Assembly (NCBI GenBank): GCA_013361335.1
Contig: JABFYH010000102.1
Span: forward strand, 1 to 36,301
Source: Gemmatimonadaceae bacterium
GTDB lineage: Bacteria > Gemmatimonadota > Gemmatimonadetes > Gemmatimonadales > Gemmatimonadaceae
Reading direction: 5' to 3'
DNA: 36,301 bases
Part shown: one piece after another, positions 1 to 9,983 of the stretch
How positions within the stretch are numbered: the stretch's first letter is position 1
How the letters are laid out: each line of letters begins with the position of its first letter
The notes under the pieces: generated by a model
The model's database searches: none
What the model was told of the DNA's origin: nothing
What the model saw: only the letters and a program-made list of their open reading frames with translations
Position numbers and translations under genes: made by a program

Positions 1-470
1 GCCGTCGTCTCGAAGGGGAGCCAGTAGACGAAGAAGCCGAGGTCGGCGCCGAAGTACGGATCGGTCTCGCCGAAGGGGCGGCCGATGGCGGCGAGGAGCG
101 CTTCGTACCACTCCTCGCCGGGAAGCATCAGGGCCACGCCGACGAACGCGGCGAGGACGGCGGCGATGAACAGCAGGTAGCGGCCCGGCACCTCCTCGCC
201 GATCTCGATGTTGGCGATGCGCCGCGGCAGCACAAGCGACACCACCGACTGCCGCACGGCGTACAGGTTCACGAAGGCGAAGAGCGACGCTGCGGCGAAG
301 GAGCCGGCGGCGAGGATGACCGTCGTCACGACGCGCGTCCGCCAGACCTCGGAGGCGCCGAGGGACTCGTACCAGAGAAAGTCGGTGTAGAGCGCGGCGA
401 TCCAGCGTCCCAGCAGGAGGAAGAGCGCGGTCGCCGCCAGCGCCCCGAAGACGAGCCGCCGGCGGCTCAT
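1..470 (-). CDS. UPF0182 family (COG1615-like) integral membrane protein, N-terminal part; truncated by window edge
   Basis: Translated by hand from ATG at 470: MSRRRLVFGALAATALFLLLGRWIAALYTDFLWYESLGASEVWRTRVVTTVILAAG...DPYFGADLGFFVYWLPFETT; the YTDFLWYESLG and DPxFGxDlgFfvywLPF motifs fit UPF0182. No stop before window start. Confidence 0.75.
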   Translation of the reverse strand, partial: MSRRRLVFGALAATALFLLLGRWIAALYTDFLWYESLGASEVWRTRVVTTVILAAGSFAAASLFAFVNLYAVRQSVVSLVLPRRIANIEIGEEVPGRYLLFIAAVLAAFVGVALMLPGEEWYEALLAAIGRPFGETDPYFGADLGFFVYWLPFETT

Positions 471-471
471 C

Positions 472-1845
472 TCAAACCGCGGCGCCCTGCTGCCGCAGCC
501 ATCCCTCCATCTCGCCGCGGATCTCCGCCAGCCGCGCCGCCGTGCGCGCCTCGAACCGCGTGACGATGATCGGCTGGGTGTTCGACGCGCGAATCAGCCC
601 CCAGCCGTCGCCGTAGAGCACCCGCACGCCGTCGACGTCGATGACGTCGTGGCGCGACCGGAAGTGATCGACCGCGCGCTGGACGATCTCGAACTTGAGC
701 CGGTCGTCGCAATCGACGCGGATCTCCGGCGTGCTCACGAACTCCGGGACGTTGGCGAGCAGCTCGCGCACGGGACGACCGGAGTCGGCCACGATCCGCA
801 GCAGCCGCGCCGCGCCGTAGAGCGCGTCGTCGTGGCCGTAGAACCCCTCGGTGAAGAACATGTGGCCGCTCATCTCCCCGGCGAGCGGGGCGCGCGTCTC
901 CTTCATCTTCTCCTTGATGAGGGAGTGCCCGGTCTTCCACATGATCGGCGTGCCGCCGGCCTTCCGGATCTCGTCGGGCAGCGCCTGGCTGCACTTGACG
1001 TCGAAGATGATCGGCTGCCCCGCGCCGGCACGGGCGAGGACGTCGCGCGCGTACAGGATGAGGATGTGATCTCCCCACACGATGCGCCCTTCACCGTCGA
1101 CCATGCCGATGCGGTCGGCGTCGCCATCGAAGGCGAGGCCGATCTCGGCGCGCTCGCGTTTCACGGCGGCCACCAGATCCTCGAGGTTCTCGGGGACGGT
1201 GGGATCCGGGTGATGGTTGGGAAAGGTGCCGTCGCTCTCGGTGAACAGCCCGACGGCGTTCAGGCCGAGTGCCCGCATGAGCTGGGGCGCGACGAGGGCG
1301 CCGGCGCCGTTGCCGCAGTCGTAGACGACCTTCATCGGCCGGGAGATCTTCCCGATGCGTGCGGCGACGTCGGCGACGTACCGATCGATCACCTGCTCCC
1401 GCCTCACCCGCCCTGGCGGTCCGCCCTTGGGCGCGGCGTCCGCGCGAATGAGGGCGAGCAGGCGCTGGATGTCCTCGCCGTGCAGCGAGCCGGTGCCGAA
1501 CGACAGCTTGAAGCCGTTGTACTCCGCCGGGTTGTGCGAGCCGGTGATCTGGATCCCGCCGACGACCGGGAGATGATGGAGGCTCCAGTAGAGGAGCGGC
1601 GTCGGGACGACGTCGATGTCGACGACGCTGACCCCTGCCTCGGTCAGGCCCTGCACCAGCGCATCGCGCAGCATCGTCCCGCTGGGCCGGTTGTCGCGGC
1701 CGACCGCGACCTCACCACTCACCCCGCGCTCCTTCAGCAGCGCGGCGTAGGCACCGCCGAGTGCGTGCGCGACCTCCGCGGTGAGGTCGCGCCCGACGAT
1801 GCCGCGCACGTCGTACTGCCGGAAGATGCCAGACGCGATGGTCAT
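472..1845 (-). CDS. Phosphomannomutase/phosphoglucomutase (alpha-D-phosphohexomutase family)
   Basis: ORF 472..1878; likely start MTIASGIFRQYDVRGIVG at 1845. Contains active-site loop GGIQITGSHNPAEYNG, metal loop FDGDADR, and GEMSGH. Confidence 0.93.
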   Translation of the reverse strand: MTIASGIFRQYDVRGIVGRDLTAEVAHALGGAYAALLKERGVSGEVAVGRDNRPSGTMLRDALVQGLTEAGVSVVDIDVVPTPLLYWSLHHLPVVGGIQITGSHNPAEYNGFKLSFGTGSLHGEDIQRLLALIRADAAPKGGPPGRVRREQVIDRYVADVAARIGKISRPMKVVYDCGNGAGALVAPQLMRALGLNAVGLFTESDGTFPNHHPDPTVPENLEDLVAAVKRERAEIGLAFDGDADRIGMVDGEGRIVWGDHILILYARDVLARAGAGQPIIFDVKCSQALPDEIRKAGGTPIMWKTGHSLIKEKMKETRAPLAGEMSGHMFFTEGFYGHDDALYGAARLLRIVADSGRPVRELLANVPEFVSTPEIRVDCDDRLKFEIVQRAVDHFRSRHDVIDVDGVRVLYGDGWGLIRASNTQPIIVTRFEARTAARLAEIRGEMEGWLRQQGAAV

Positions 1846-1871
1846 GCGGGGAGGGACGGGAGTGGCTCGGG

Positions 1872-1907
1872 AAAACACGCGGGGCCGCCGGAGGAGCGGC
1901 CCCGCGT
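1872..1907 (-). terminator. Rho-independent terminator after nuoN
   Basis: Perfect 12-bp stem ACGCGGGGCCGC / GCGGCCCCGCGT (1877-1888 / 1896-1907), 7-nt loop, followed on the minus strand by GTTTTCC; starts 4 nt past the nuoN stop codon. Confidence 0.8.
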
Positions 1908-1911
1908 CAGC

Positions 1912-3462
1912 TCATCGGGAGGCGGATGCCGTGATGCCCGGTCGTGGCCGCGCGACGGCGGGCGGTGCGTCGTCGCCCGGTGCGGATACCCTCGGCTGAC
2001 CGACCGCGGCGTAGCGGACCGTGTAGTCGGGCCAGATGCCGAGGATGAGGATCGCCGCCGCGCAGGCGAACATGACGAATCGCGTCCAGCCCGGCGTGCG
2101 CGGCACCACCACCGCGCCCTCGCGGCGCTGGCGCATGAACATCACCATCACCACGTACAGATAGTAGCCGGCCGAGATCACCGTCGTGAGGACGAGCACG
2201 ACCGACAGCGCGACCTGCGGCTGGGGCGCCTGGAGCGCCGCCTTCAGCACATACCACTTGGCGAAGAAGCCGATGCCGCCGGCGATCGGGAAGCCCATCA
2301 GGGCGAACATGAATACCGACATCGCGACGGCGAGCCAGGGGCGCACCGCCCACAGGCCCGTCAGATCGTCCGTCGTCACCGGCGCGTCACCGCGCGACAG
2401 CACGACGATGACGGCGAAGGCGCCGAAGGTGGCGAGCGTGTACGCGAGCAGGTAGAACAGCATCGCCGAGGCGCCCTGCAGCGTGCCGGTCGCGATGGCG
2501 ACGAGGATGAACCCGGCGTGCGCGATGGAGGAGTAGGCGAGCAGCCGCTTCAGGTTCCGCTGCTGGAGCCCGACGGCGTTGCCGATGATCATCGTGGCGA
2601 TGGCCAGCCCGACAATCGCGCGGTGCCACACGCCGTATTCCCCCTGGAACGCCTCGACCCAGACGCGCAGGAAGGCCGCGAACGCCGCCGCCTTCACCGT
2701 CGCCGCCATGTACGCGGTGATCGGGTTCGGCGAGCCGTCGTAGACGTCGGGCGCCCACATGTGGAAGGGGACGGTGGACACCTTGAAGCCGAAGCCGACC
2801 AGCAGCAGGGCGATGCCGGTGAGCAGCAGCGGGCTGCTCTCGAGGCCATGTTGGAGCACGCGCATCCGGATGTCATGGAGCCCCGTGGTGCCGGTGGCCC
2901 CATAGATGAGCGCGATGCCGTAGAGCAGGAACCCGGTCGAGAAGGCGCCGAGCAGGAAGTACTTGAGCGCACCCTCGGCCGACCGCTCGCTCCGGCGATT
3001 GAGTCCGGCGAGGGCGTAGACCGCCACCGACATCAGCTCGATGCCGAGGAAGACGATCATGAGATCGCGCGCCGCGGCGAGCAGCATCATCCCGCTCGAC
3101 GCGAGCAGGATGAGCACATGGGTCTCGGCCGTCGTGGTGCCGGCGCGATCGTTGTCATCGATCCCGAGGGCGATCGCGGCGATGGTGCCGAGCAGGATGA
3201 CGATGTCGACCATCCAGCGGAAGTTGTCCACCGCGATCGGTCCGTCGCTGCCCGAGACCCGGCTGAACATCATCGCCAGCACCGTCCCGAGGGTGACGGC
3301 GGCGAGGCCGATGGAGAGCACGCCCACCGTGCGCTGGTGGCCCGGCGACTCGCGCTGCCAGACGGCGACGAGCAGGAGGATCATCGCCCCCGCCATGAGC
3401 ACCAGGTCGGGGAGCAGCGCCGCGCTCAGGTGCGAGGGGATGGACAGATCGTAGTAGCGCAT
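1912..3462 (-). CDS. nuoN: NADH-quinone oxidoreductase subunit N
   Basis: 516-aa polytopic protein; last gene of nuo order; motifs such as VPFHMWAPDVYDGSPNPITAYMA and KRLLAYSSIAHAGF. Confidence 0.95.
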   Translation of the reverse strand: MRYYDLSIPSHLSAALLPDLVLMAGAMILLLVAVWQRESPGHQRTVGVLSIGLAAVTLGTVLAMMFSRVSGSDGPIAVDNFRWMVDIVILLGTIAAIALGIDDNDRAGTTTAETHVLILLASSGMMLLAAARDLMIVFLGIELMSVAVYALAGLNRRSERSAEGALKYFLLGAFSTGFLLYGIALIYGATGTTGLHDIRMRVLQHGLESSPLLLTGIALLLVGFGFKVSTVPFHMWAPDVYDGSPNPITAYMAATVKAAAFAAFLRVWVEAFQGEYGVWHRAIVGLAIATMIIGNAVGLQQRNLKRLLAYSSIAHAGFILVAIATGTLQGASAMLFYLLAYTLATFGAFAVIVVLSRGDAPVTTDDLTGLWAVRPWLAVAMSVFMFALMGFPIAGGIGFFAKWYVLKAALQAPQPQVALSVVLVLTTVISAGYYLYVVMVMFMRQRREGAVVVPRTPGWTRFVMFACAAAILILGIWPDYTVRYAAVGQPRVSAPGDDAPPAVARPRPGITASASR

Positions 3463-5066
3463 CAGCGGCCTCCCGGCAGCGTCGCCACCGAGCTGGCCGC
3501 GCGGGTCTCCACCAGCCGCACGAACTGCTCGGCCGCCGGCTGCATGCGGCGCAGGACCGGCGCCGGATAGACGCCCAGCCAGATGATGCCGGCGACGAGG
3601 GGCGCGACGAGCAGCAGCTCACGCCGGTTGAGGTCGGACACGTGCTCGTTCACCGGCTTGTCGAGCGGGTTGAAGAGGATGCGCTGGATGGCCCAGAGGA
3701 GGTAGGCGGCGGCGATGATGACGCTGGTGGCCGCGACGAGCGCGAGCCCGGGGAAGGTTCTGAACGACCCCAACAGCACCAGGAATTCGCCCACGAAGCC
3801 GTTCGTCCCCGGCACACCGATGGAGCTGAAGGACACGAGGGTGAGCACGGCGGCGAACATCGGGACGACGCGGGCGATGCCGCCGTAATCCTCGATGAGG
3901 CGCGTGTGCCGGCGCTCGTAGATCATGCCGATCAGGAAGAAGAGCGCCCCAGTGGAGAGGCCATGGCTGATCATCACCATCAACGCGCCCTGCACGCTCT
4001 GCACGGTGAGCGCGAAGATGCCGAGCATGACGAAGCCGAGGTGGCTCACCGAGCTGTAGGCGACCAGCTTCTTGAAGTCCGGCTGCACGAGCGAGACGAG
4101 CGCGCCGTAGACGATGCCGATCACGGCGAGCACGAGGATCGTCATGCGCACCGTCGGGTCCATCGCCGCCCCCGGAAAGAGCGGGACGGCGAGCCGGATG
4201 AAGCCGAACGTCCCCAGCTTGAGCATGATGGCCGCCAGCACCACCGACCCCGCCGTCGGCGCCTCGACGTGCGCGTCGGGAAGCCAGGTGTGGAAGGGGA
4301 ACATCGGCACCTTCACCGCGAAGGCGAGGAAGAACGCGCCGAAGAGCCAGTACGCGGCCGTGGGGGCGACGTGCGCCGTCGCGAGAATCGCGTCGTACGA
4401 GAAGTTCGGGATGCCGGTGGCGCCGTCCTGGGCGGCAAGCCCGAGGTACACGATGCCGACGAGCATGAGCAGCGAGCCGATCATCGTATAGATGAAGAAC
4501 TTGAGGCTCGCGTAGATCCGCCGCTGCCCGCCCCAGATGCCGATGATGAAGTACATCGGCACGAGCATCACCTCCCACATGGCGTAGAACAGGAACAGAT
4601 CGAGCGCCGTGAAGACGCCGAGCATGCCGGTGGTGAGGATGAGCAGCAGCGCGTAGTAGGACCCTGTCTTCCGCCGGATCGACGTCGCGCTGCCGAACGA
4701 GGCCAGCAGCATGATGAAGGTGGTGAGGAGCACCATCATCAGGGCGATGCCGTCGAGGCCGAGGGTGAAGCGCACCCCCCAGGCCGGGATCCACGCGACG
4801 TCGAAGCGCTGCTGCCAGCCCGCGGTGGCGGGATCGAAGGCCCACCACAGCCCGAGCGAGAGGATGAACTCGAGCGCGAAGACGGCGGTCGCGATCGCGC
4901 CGGGCCGCCGCGCGCGACCGGTGAGCACCTCGTCTTCCACCACGTCGTCCGCCGGCCGCGCGCGGTCGCCGAGCAGCAGCACGAGCGCCGCGCCGACGAG
5001 CGGCAGGGCGAGCAGCGCCGGCAGGATCCAGCGGTCGTAGCCGACCGAAAGCAAGAACTCGCGCAT
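3462..5066 (-). CDS. nuoM: NADH-quinone oxidoreductase subunit M
   Basis: Start MREFLLSVGYDRWILPALL at 5066; MFPFHTWLPDAHVEAPTAGSVVLAAIMLKLGTFG and KKLVAYSSVSHLGFVMLG motifs. Confidence 0.95.
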   Translation of the reverse strand: MREFLLSVGYDRWILPALLALPLVGAALVLLLGDRARPADDVVEDEVLTGRARRPGAIATAVFALEFILSLGLWWAFDPATAGWQQRFDVAWIPAWGVRFTLGLDGIALMMVLLTTFIMLLASFGSATSIRRKTGSYYALLLILTTGMLGVFTALDLFLFYAMWEVMLVPMYFIIGIWGGQRRIYASLKFFIYTMIGSLLMLVGIVYLGLAAQDGATGIPNFSYDAILATAHVAPTAAYWLFGAFFLAFAVKVPMFPFHTWLPDAHVEAPTAGSVVLAAIMLKLGTFGFIRLAVPLFPGAAMDPTVRMTILVLAVIGIVYGALVSLVQPDFKKLVAYSSVSHLGFVMLGIFALTVQSVQGALMVMISHGLSTGALFFLIGMIYERRHTRLIEDYGGIARVVPMFAAVLTLVSFSSIGVPGTNGFVGEFLVLLGSFRTFPGLALVAATSVIIAAAYLLWAIQRILFNPLDKPVNEHVSDLNRRELLLVAPLVAGIIWLGVYPAPVLRRMQPAAEQFVRLVETRAASSVATLPGGR

Positions 5067-5070
5067 CTGG

Positions 5071-7359
5071 TTAGCGGAAGGTGAAGGCGCCGAGCACGAA
5101 CAGCACACCCACGACGAGCACCCAGGCGTAGGTGCCGACCTGCCCCGACTGCACCTGCGATCCCACCCAGCCCACGGCGCGCGCGGCGAGCCCGCCCATC
5201 GGGACGGTGGTGCCCGGCGCCGCGTCGTCGTCCTTGCTCTGCACGATGAGGCGGGTGAGCCCGTCGATCAGCCCGACGTCGACGCCGCGCCAGAGGAGGC
5301 CGCGCGACGTGGCGACGACCGGCTGCACGACCGCCTTGTCGTACGCCTCGTCGACGTAATACTTGTTGGCGAGCACCCGCTCGAAGCCGTGCTCCTCCGG
5401 GGACTGCGCCTTGGGGACGAGCCGATCGGGCTTGAGCCGCGCGAAGGCGAGCGCGATGCCCGCGATGGCGATCACGACGGCGGCACCGATCAGCGCGTAC
5501 TCCACGCTGTGCGTCGCCTCGATCGGGGCGCCGTTCGTCACGCGGAGCGCGCCTTCCCCCACCACCGGCTCCAGCCAGTGCTCGAGCACGCCCACCGGAC
5601 CGAGCGGGATGAGCGCCGGCAGGTTGAACCACCCGCCCACCGCGCTCAGCACGCCGAGGATCACCAGCGGACCGGTCATCGTCCACGGCGCCTCGGCGAG
5701 ATGCCCGCGCTCCCGCTCGCCCGTGCGATTGGGTCCGTGGAAGGTGTAGAGCATCATCCGGGTCATGTACACCGCCGTCATGAACGCAGCGGCGAGGCCC
5801 AGCGCGTACGACAGATAGAGAATCGCGGTGCCCGGAATGCCGAGCCAGTGCGCCTGCGCCAGCGTCGAGTGCTCGCTCGCGCGGAGGAACACGCCGCCCA
5901 GGATCTCGTCCTTGGAGAAGAAGCCGGAGAAGAAGGGGACGCCGGCGATGGCGAGCGTGGCGATCCACATCAGGATCCACGTCGTCCGCATGTACTGCTT
6001 CAGGCCGCCCATGTTGCGCATGTCCTGCGCGTCGTCATGGTTGCCGGTGTGGTGATACGCCCGATGCATGGCGAAGATCACCGACCCCGAGCCGAGGAAG
6101 AGCAACGCCTTGAAGAAGGCGTGGGTCATCAGGTGAAACACGCCGGCGACGTACGCCCCCGACCCGACGCCCACGAACATGTAGCCGAGCTGGGACACGG
6201 TGGAATACGCCAGCACCTTCTTGATGTCCCACTGCTTGAGCCCGATCGTCGCCGCGAAGATCGCCGTCAGCGCGCCGACCAGCACCACCGTCAGCTCGGC
6301 CGCCGGCGCGAGGGAGAACAGGAAGTTGCTGCGCGCCACGAGATAGACGCCCGCCGTGACCATCGTGGCGGCGTGGATGAGCGCCGAGACCGGCGTCGGG
6401 CCGGCCATGGCGTCCGGCAGCCAGACGTAGAGTGGGATCTGGGCGCTCTTGCCCGCGCAGCCGAGGAACATGAAGAGGCAGATCGCCGTCACCAGCGCGC
6501 CGCCGAAGACGAGCTGCGACGGCGCCGCCGCGGCGATGCCGACGAAGTCCAGCGTGCCGAGATTGGCGAACAGCATGAACATCGCGATCAGCAGCCCGAA
6601 GTCGCCGATGCGGTTCACGATGAACGCCTTCTTCCCGGCGTCGGCGTTCGCCTTCTCGCTGAACCAGAAGCCGATCAGCAGGTAGGAGCAGAGCCCCACC
6701 CCCTCCCACCCGACGAACAGCACCGGGTAGTTCGCCCCGAGCACCAGCATCAGCATGAAGAAGACGAACAGGTTCAGGTACGCGAAGTAGCGCGGGTACC
6801 CCGGATCGTCCTGCATGTAGCCGACGCTGAAGATGTGGATCAGCGTGCCGACGCCGGTGATGATCAGCATCATCAGCATCGAGAGCTGGTCGAGCTGGAA
6901 GGCGGCGTTGATCCGGAGATCGCCGACCGGCATCCAGGCGAAGTAGCTCTGGATGAACGGGGCATGCACGCCCCCGCCCACCCCGCGCATCGCGGCGAAG
7001 ATCGCCACGGCCAGGAAGAACGACAGGGCGAGCACGCCGGGGCCGATGATGCTCGTCAGCGTCGCGAAGCGGTGGCGGACGACCGGATGATGGTCGTCGC
7101 CGTGCGCGCCCCCGCCGCTGTCGGTCGCATGACCGTGCGTCGTCGCGACCGCGTGGCCGCCGCCGTGCGCGGCATCGTGGTCCGCCCCCGGATCCGCCGG
7201 CCCGACCCGATAGGCGCTGACGAGCGACAGGAGCCCGTTGAGCACGAACCCGAGCAGCGGCAGGAGGGGTACGAGCCACAGATACTCGGCGGCCGTCCCG
7301 CTCAGCGGATGGGCGCCCGCCCCCGCCTGCACCGCGTCTGCTGCATGCTGGAGGAGCAT
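5071..7359 (-). CDS. nuoL: NADH-quinone oxidoreductase subunit L
   Basis: Start [11 protein letters not shown] at 7359 overlapping the nuoK stop; QIPLYVWLPDAMAGPTPVSALIHAATMVTAGVYLVAR motif. Confidence 0.95.
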   Translation of the reverse strand: MLLQHAADAVQAGAGAHPLSGTAAEYLWLVPLLPLLGFVLNGLLSLVSAYRVGPADPGADHDAAHGGGHAVATTHGHATDSGGGAHGDDHHPVVRHRFATLTSIIGPGVLALSFFLAVAIFAAMRGVGGGVHAPFIQSYFAWMPVGDLRINAAFQLDQLSMLMMLIITGVGTLIHIFSVGYMQDDPGYPRYFAYLNLFVFFMLMLVLGANYPVLFVGWEGVGLCSYLLIGFWFSEKANADAGKKAFIVNRIGDFGLLIAMFMLFANLGTLDFVGIAAAAPSQLVFGGALVTAICLFMFLGCAGKSAQIPLYVWLPDAMAGPTPVSALIHAATMVTAGVYLVARSNFLFSLAPAAELTVVLVGALTAIFAATIGLKQWDIKKVLAYSTVSQLGYMFVGVGSGAYVAGVFHLMTHAFFKALLFLGSGSVIFAMHRAYHHTGNHDDAQDMRNMGGLKQYMRTTWILMWIATLAIAGVPFFSGFFSKDEILGGVFLRASEHSTLAQAHWLGIPGTAILYLSYALGLAAAFMTAVYMTRMMLYTFHGPNRTGERERGHLAEAPWTMTGPLVILGVLSAVGGWFNLPALIPLGPVGVLEHWLEPVVGEGALRVTNGAPIEATHSVEYALIGAAVVIAIAGIALAFARLKPDRLVPKAQSPEEHGFERVLANKYYVDEAYDKAVVQPVVATSRGLLWRGVDVGLIDGLTRLIVQSKDDDAAPGTTVPMGGLAARAVGWVGSQVQSGQVGTYAWVLVVGVLFVLGAFTFR

Positions 7360-7652
7360 CAGCCCTTGAGGAGATTGATGTTCGACAGGTTGACCGTCTG
7401 CCGGTGCCGGAAGAGCGCGATGATGATCGCGAGCCCGACGGCCGCCTCGGCCGCCGCGACCGTCATCACGAAGAAGACGAACACCTGCCCCGCCACGCCG
7501 TAGACCTGCGCGAAGGCGACGAAGGTGAGGTTCACGGCGTTGAGCATGAGCTCGACGCACATGAAGATGATGATGGCGTTGCGCCGCGTGAGCACGCCGA
7601 TGACGCCGATGGTGAACAGGACGGCGCTGAAGAAGAGCGACTCAGTGAGCAC
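7359..7652 (-). CDS. nuoK: NADH-quinone oxidoreductase subunit K
   Basis: 97 aa, GTG start; [29 protein letters not shown] and [17 protein letters not shown] motifs. Confidence 0.95.
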   Translation of the reverse strand: MLTESLFFSAVLFTIGVIGVLTRRNAIIIFMCVELMLNAVNLTFVAFAQVYGVAGQVFVFFVMTVAAAEAAVGLAIIIALFRHRQTVNLSNINLLKG

Positions 7653-8199
7653 GGGTCCGTTCCCTCCGCTTGCCCAGCACGACGGCGCCCACGACGGCCG
7701 CGAGCAGCAGCACGCTCGTGACCTCGAACGCCAGCAGGTATTCGTTGAACAGCGGTCCGGCCAGCGGCGCGATCGCCCCGGTGCGCACGAACTGCGTCGC
7801 CAGCGCGTTCTCCGGCAGCACGAGCGCCTCCGGCACCCGCGCGCGCGTGATGGCGAAGACCTGGGCGAGCAGCGCCAGCCCCAGGAAGCCGGCGACCAGC
7901 TTCCACGTCATCCCGCGCGCGTCCGCCAGATCCGAGGCGTGGCCGAGGTTCAGGAGCATGATGACGAACAGGAACACCACCATGATCGCCCCGGCGTAGA
8001 CGAGCACCTGCATCGCGCCGATGAACTGGGCGTCGAGGAGCACGTACATCGCGGCCAGGCAGAACATCGTGTTGACGAGCCACAGCGCCGCGGCCACCGG
8101 GCTCTTGCGCGTCACGAAGGCGATCGCCGAGGCGATGGCGACGATGCCGAAGAAGTAGAAGTGGAAGACGTAGAAGAGCGGGAGCTCGTTGTAGGTCAT
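7642..8199 (-). CDS. nuoJ: NADH-quinone oxidoreductase subunit J
   Basis: 185 aa; [22 protein letters not shown] motif; position between nuoI and nuoK. Confidence 0.94.
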   Translation of the reverse strand: MTYNELPLFYVFHFYFFGIVAIASAIAFVTRKSPVAAALWLVNTMFCLAAMYVLLDAQFIGAMQVLVYAGAIMVVFLFVIMLLNLGHASDLADARGMTWKLVAGFLGLALLAQVFAITRARVPEALVLPENALATQFVRTGAIAPLAGPLFNEYLLAFEVTSVLLLAAVVGAVVLGKRRERTRAH

Positions 8200-8697
8200 C
8201 TACTCCCCCTTCGGGTCCATGGGATCCCACAGCTCGCTCACCGGATGGGTCTGGGCCATCAGGCGCTCGAGATCGTAGACGAACCCTTCCCGGCTGTACT
8301 CCGCGTTCTCGTAGTGCCGTCCGACGTGGATCGCCTCCTCCGGGCACACCTCCTGGCAGTAGCCGCAGAAGATGCAGCGGAACTCGTCGATCTCGAACAC
8401 GAGCGGGTAGCGGTTCCCCTTCTCGTCCTCGCCCGGCACGAGCTTGATGCAGTTGGAGGGACAGACGGTGGGACAGAGCCCGCAGGCGACGCACTTCGCC
8501 TTGCCGTCCTCGGTCGTGAGCATGCGGTGCGTGCCCCGCCACCGCTTGCTGATCGACTCCTTCTGCTCCGGATACTGCGTGGTCACCTTCTCCGGGTTGA
8601 GCATGTGCTTCAGGGTGTGCGCCATCCCCGTGAGGGTGGCGCGCACGTAGCTGGTCTGCTCGGTCGGTCGGGCGACGACCTTCACGCCGATGGACAT
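8200..8697 (-). CDS. nuoI: NADH-quinone oxidoreductase subunit I (2x[4Fe-4S])
   Basis: Start MSIGVKVVARPTEQ at 8697; two ferredoxin motifs CVACGLCPTVCP and CIFCGYCQEVCPEEAI. Confidence 0.95.
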   Translation of the reverse strand: MSIGVKVVARPTEQTSYVRATLTGMAHTLKHMLNPEKVTTQYPEQKESISKRWRGTHRMLTTEDGKAKCVACGLCPTVCPSNCIKLVPGEDEKGNRYPLVFEIDEFRCIFCGYCQEVCPEEAIHVGRHYENAEYSREGFVYDLERLMAQTHPVSELWDPMDPKGE

Positions 8698-9983
8698 CAG
8701 TCTCCGGTCTCCGGAAGGAGCGAGGGGGCATGCCGCGAGCCGGCCACGGCGCGCAGCCGCACGATGTCGGCCTGCTGGAGGCGCGACGACGCCGGGCTGA
8801 TCACGCGCCCGCGGTCGAGGATCATGAACAGCACGATCACGGCGACGATGTTCAGCATCGCCAGCCCGAGGTGGAAGGGCCACGAGCCCTGCGCGAAGCC
8901 GAGCCCCTGGAGCACCACGAGCAGCGCAGCGACCGCGACGATGTAGGTCAGCGCGAGCGGCAGCATGAACCGCCACCCGAGCGACATCAGCTGATCGTAC
9001 CGGAAGCGCGGCAGCGTCCAGCGGATCCACATGAACAGGAACAGGAAGAACAGGGTCTTCGTCGCGAAGGCTCCCAACGTCAGCAGCGTCTTGAGCCCGG
9101 TGTGCGGCGCCACGTTGTCCCACAGCGTGAACGGGATGTCCCAGCCGCCGAAGAACAGCGTCGCCATCAGCGCGCTCGCCGTGATCATGTTGCAGTACTC
9201 GGCGATGAAGAAGAGCGAGAACTTCATCGCGCTGTACTCGGTGTGGTAGCCCGTGATGAGCTCCGACTCCGCTTCCGGCAGGTCGAACGGCAGGCGGTTC
9301 GTCTCGGCGAAGGCCGCGACGAGGAAGATGAAGAAGGCGACGGTGAGGTTGATGACGTTCCAGGTCTCGAACGCCTGCTGGTTCACGATCTGGCTCAGCG
9401 AGACGTTCCCTGCTAGAAGTAACACGGGGATAGTACTCATCCCCATCGCAATCTCGTACGACACCATCTGCGCAGACGACCGGATGCTGCCGAGCAGCGC
9501 GTACTTGTTGTTCGACGACCAGCCGGCGAGCACGATGCCGTACACGCCGAGCGACGAGATGGCGAGGATGAAGAGGAAGCCGATCGGGAGCGGCGCCAGC
9601 ACCATCTCGACGATCCCCCACCGCGACCCCCACGGGGCGGCGAAGGGGATCACCGCCCAGGTGATCAGCGCCGGGATGAAGGAGATGACCGGCGCCAGGA
9701 TGAACAGCGGCAGGTTCGCCGCATCCGGGTAGGTTTCCTCCTTCACGAAGTTCTTGACGCCGTCGGCGATCGGCTGGAGCCAGCCCTTCCCGACCCGGTT
9801 CGGCCCATGCCGGTCCTGCATCCACGCCGAGATCTTCCGCTCGGCAAGCGTGAGGAGCGCCGCGCCGAGCATGTAGACGGTGAAGATCGCCAGCATCTTC
9901 AGCACGGTCGCGAGAAGCCAGAAGCCGAAGTGCGGCTCGGTGGTCGGCCCGGTGATCTGGAGCAATGCGTAGGTCGGCGTCAT
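8697..9983 (-). CDS. nuoH: NADH-quinone oxidoreductase subunit H
   Basis: Start MTPTYALLQITG at 9983; AERKISAWMQDRHGPNRVG and ETNRLPFDLPEAESELITGYHTEYS signatures. Confidence 0.95.
   Translation of the reverse strand: MTPTYALLQITGPTTEPHFGFWLLATVLKMLAIFTVYMLGAALLTLAERKISAWMQDRHGPNRVGKGWLQPIADGVKNFVKEETYPDAANLPLFILAPVISFIPALITWAVIPFAAPWGSRWGIVEMVLAPLPIGFLFILAISSLGVYGIVLAGWSSNNKYALLGSIRSSAQMVSYEIAMGMSTIPVLLLAGNVSLSQIVNQQAFETWNVINLTVAFFIFLVAAFAETNRLPFDLPEAESELITGYHTEYSAMKFSLFFIAEYCNMITASALMATLFFGGWDIPFTLWDNVAPHTGLKTLLTLGAFATKTLFFLFLFMWIRWTLPRFRYDQLMSLGWRFMLPLALTYIVAVAALLVVLQGLGFAQGSWPFHLGLAMLNIVAVIVLFMILDRGRVISPASSRLQQADIVRLRAVAGSRHAPSLLPETGD

Noticed and set aside
649-3570. 973-aa plus-strand ORF
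   Set aside because: Antisense to the phosphohexomutase and nuoN; composition is His/Arg/Asp-rich shadow coding typical of high-GC genes; spans two clear genes on the other strand.
5389-7503. 704-aa plus-strand ORF
   Set aside because: Antisense to nuoL; low-complexity translation without recognisable motifs.
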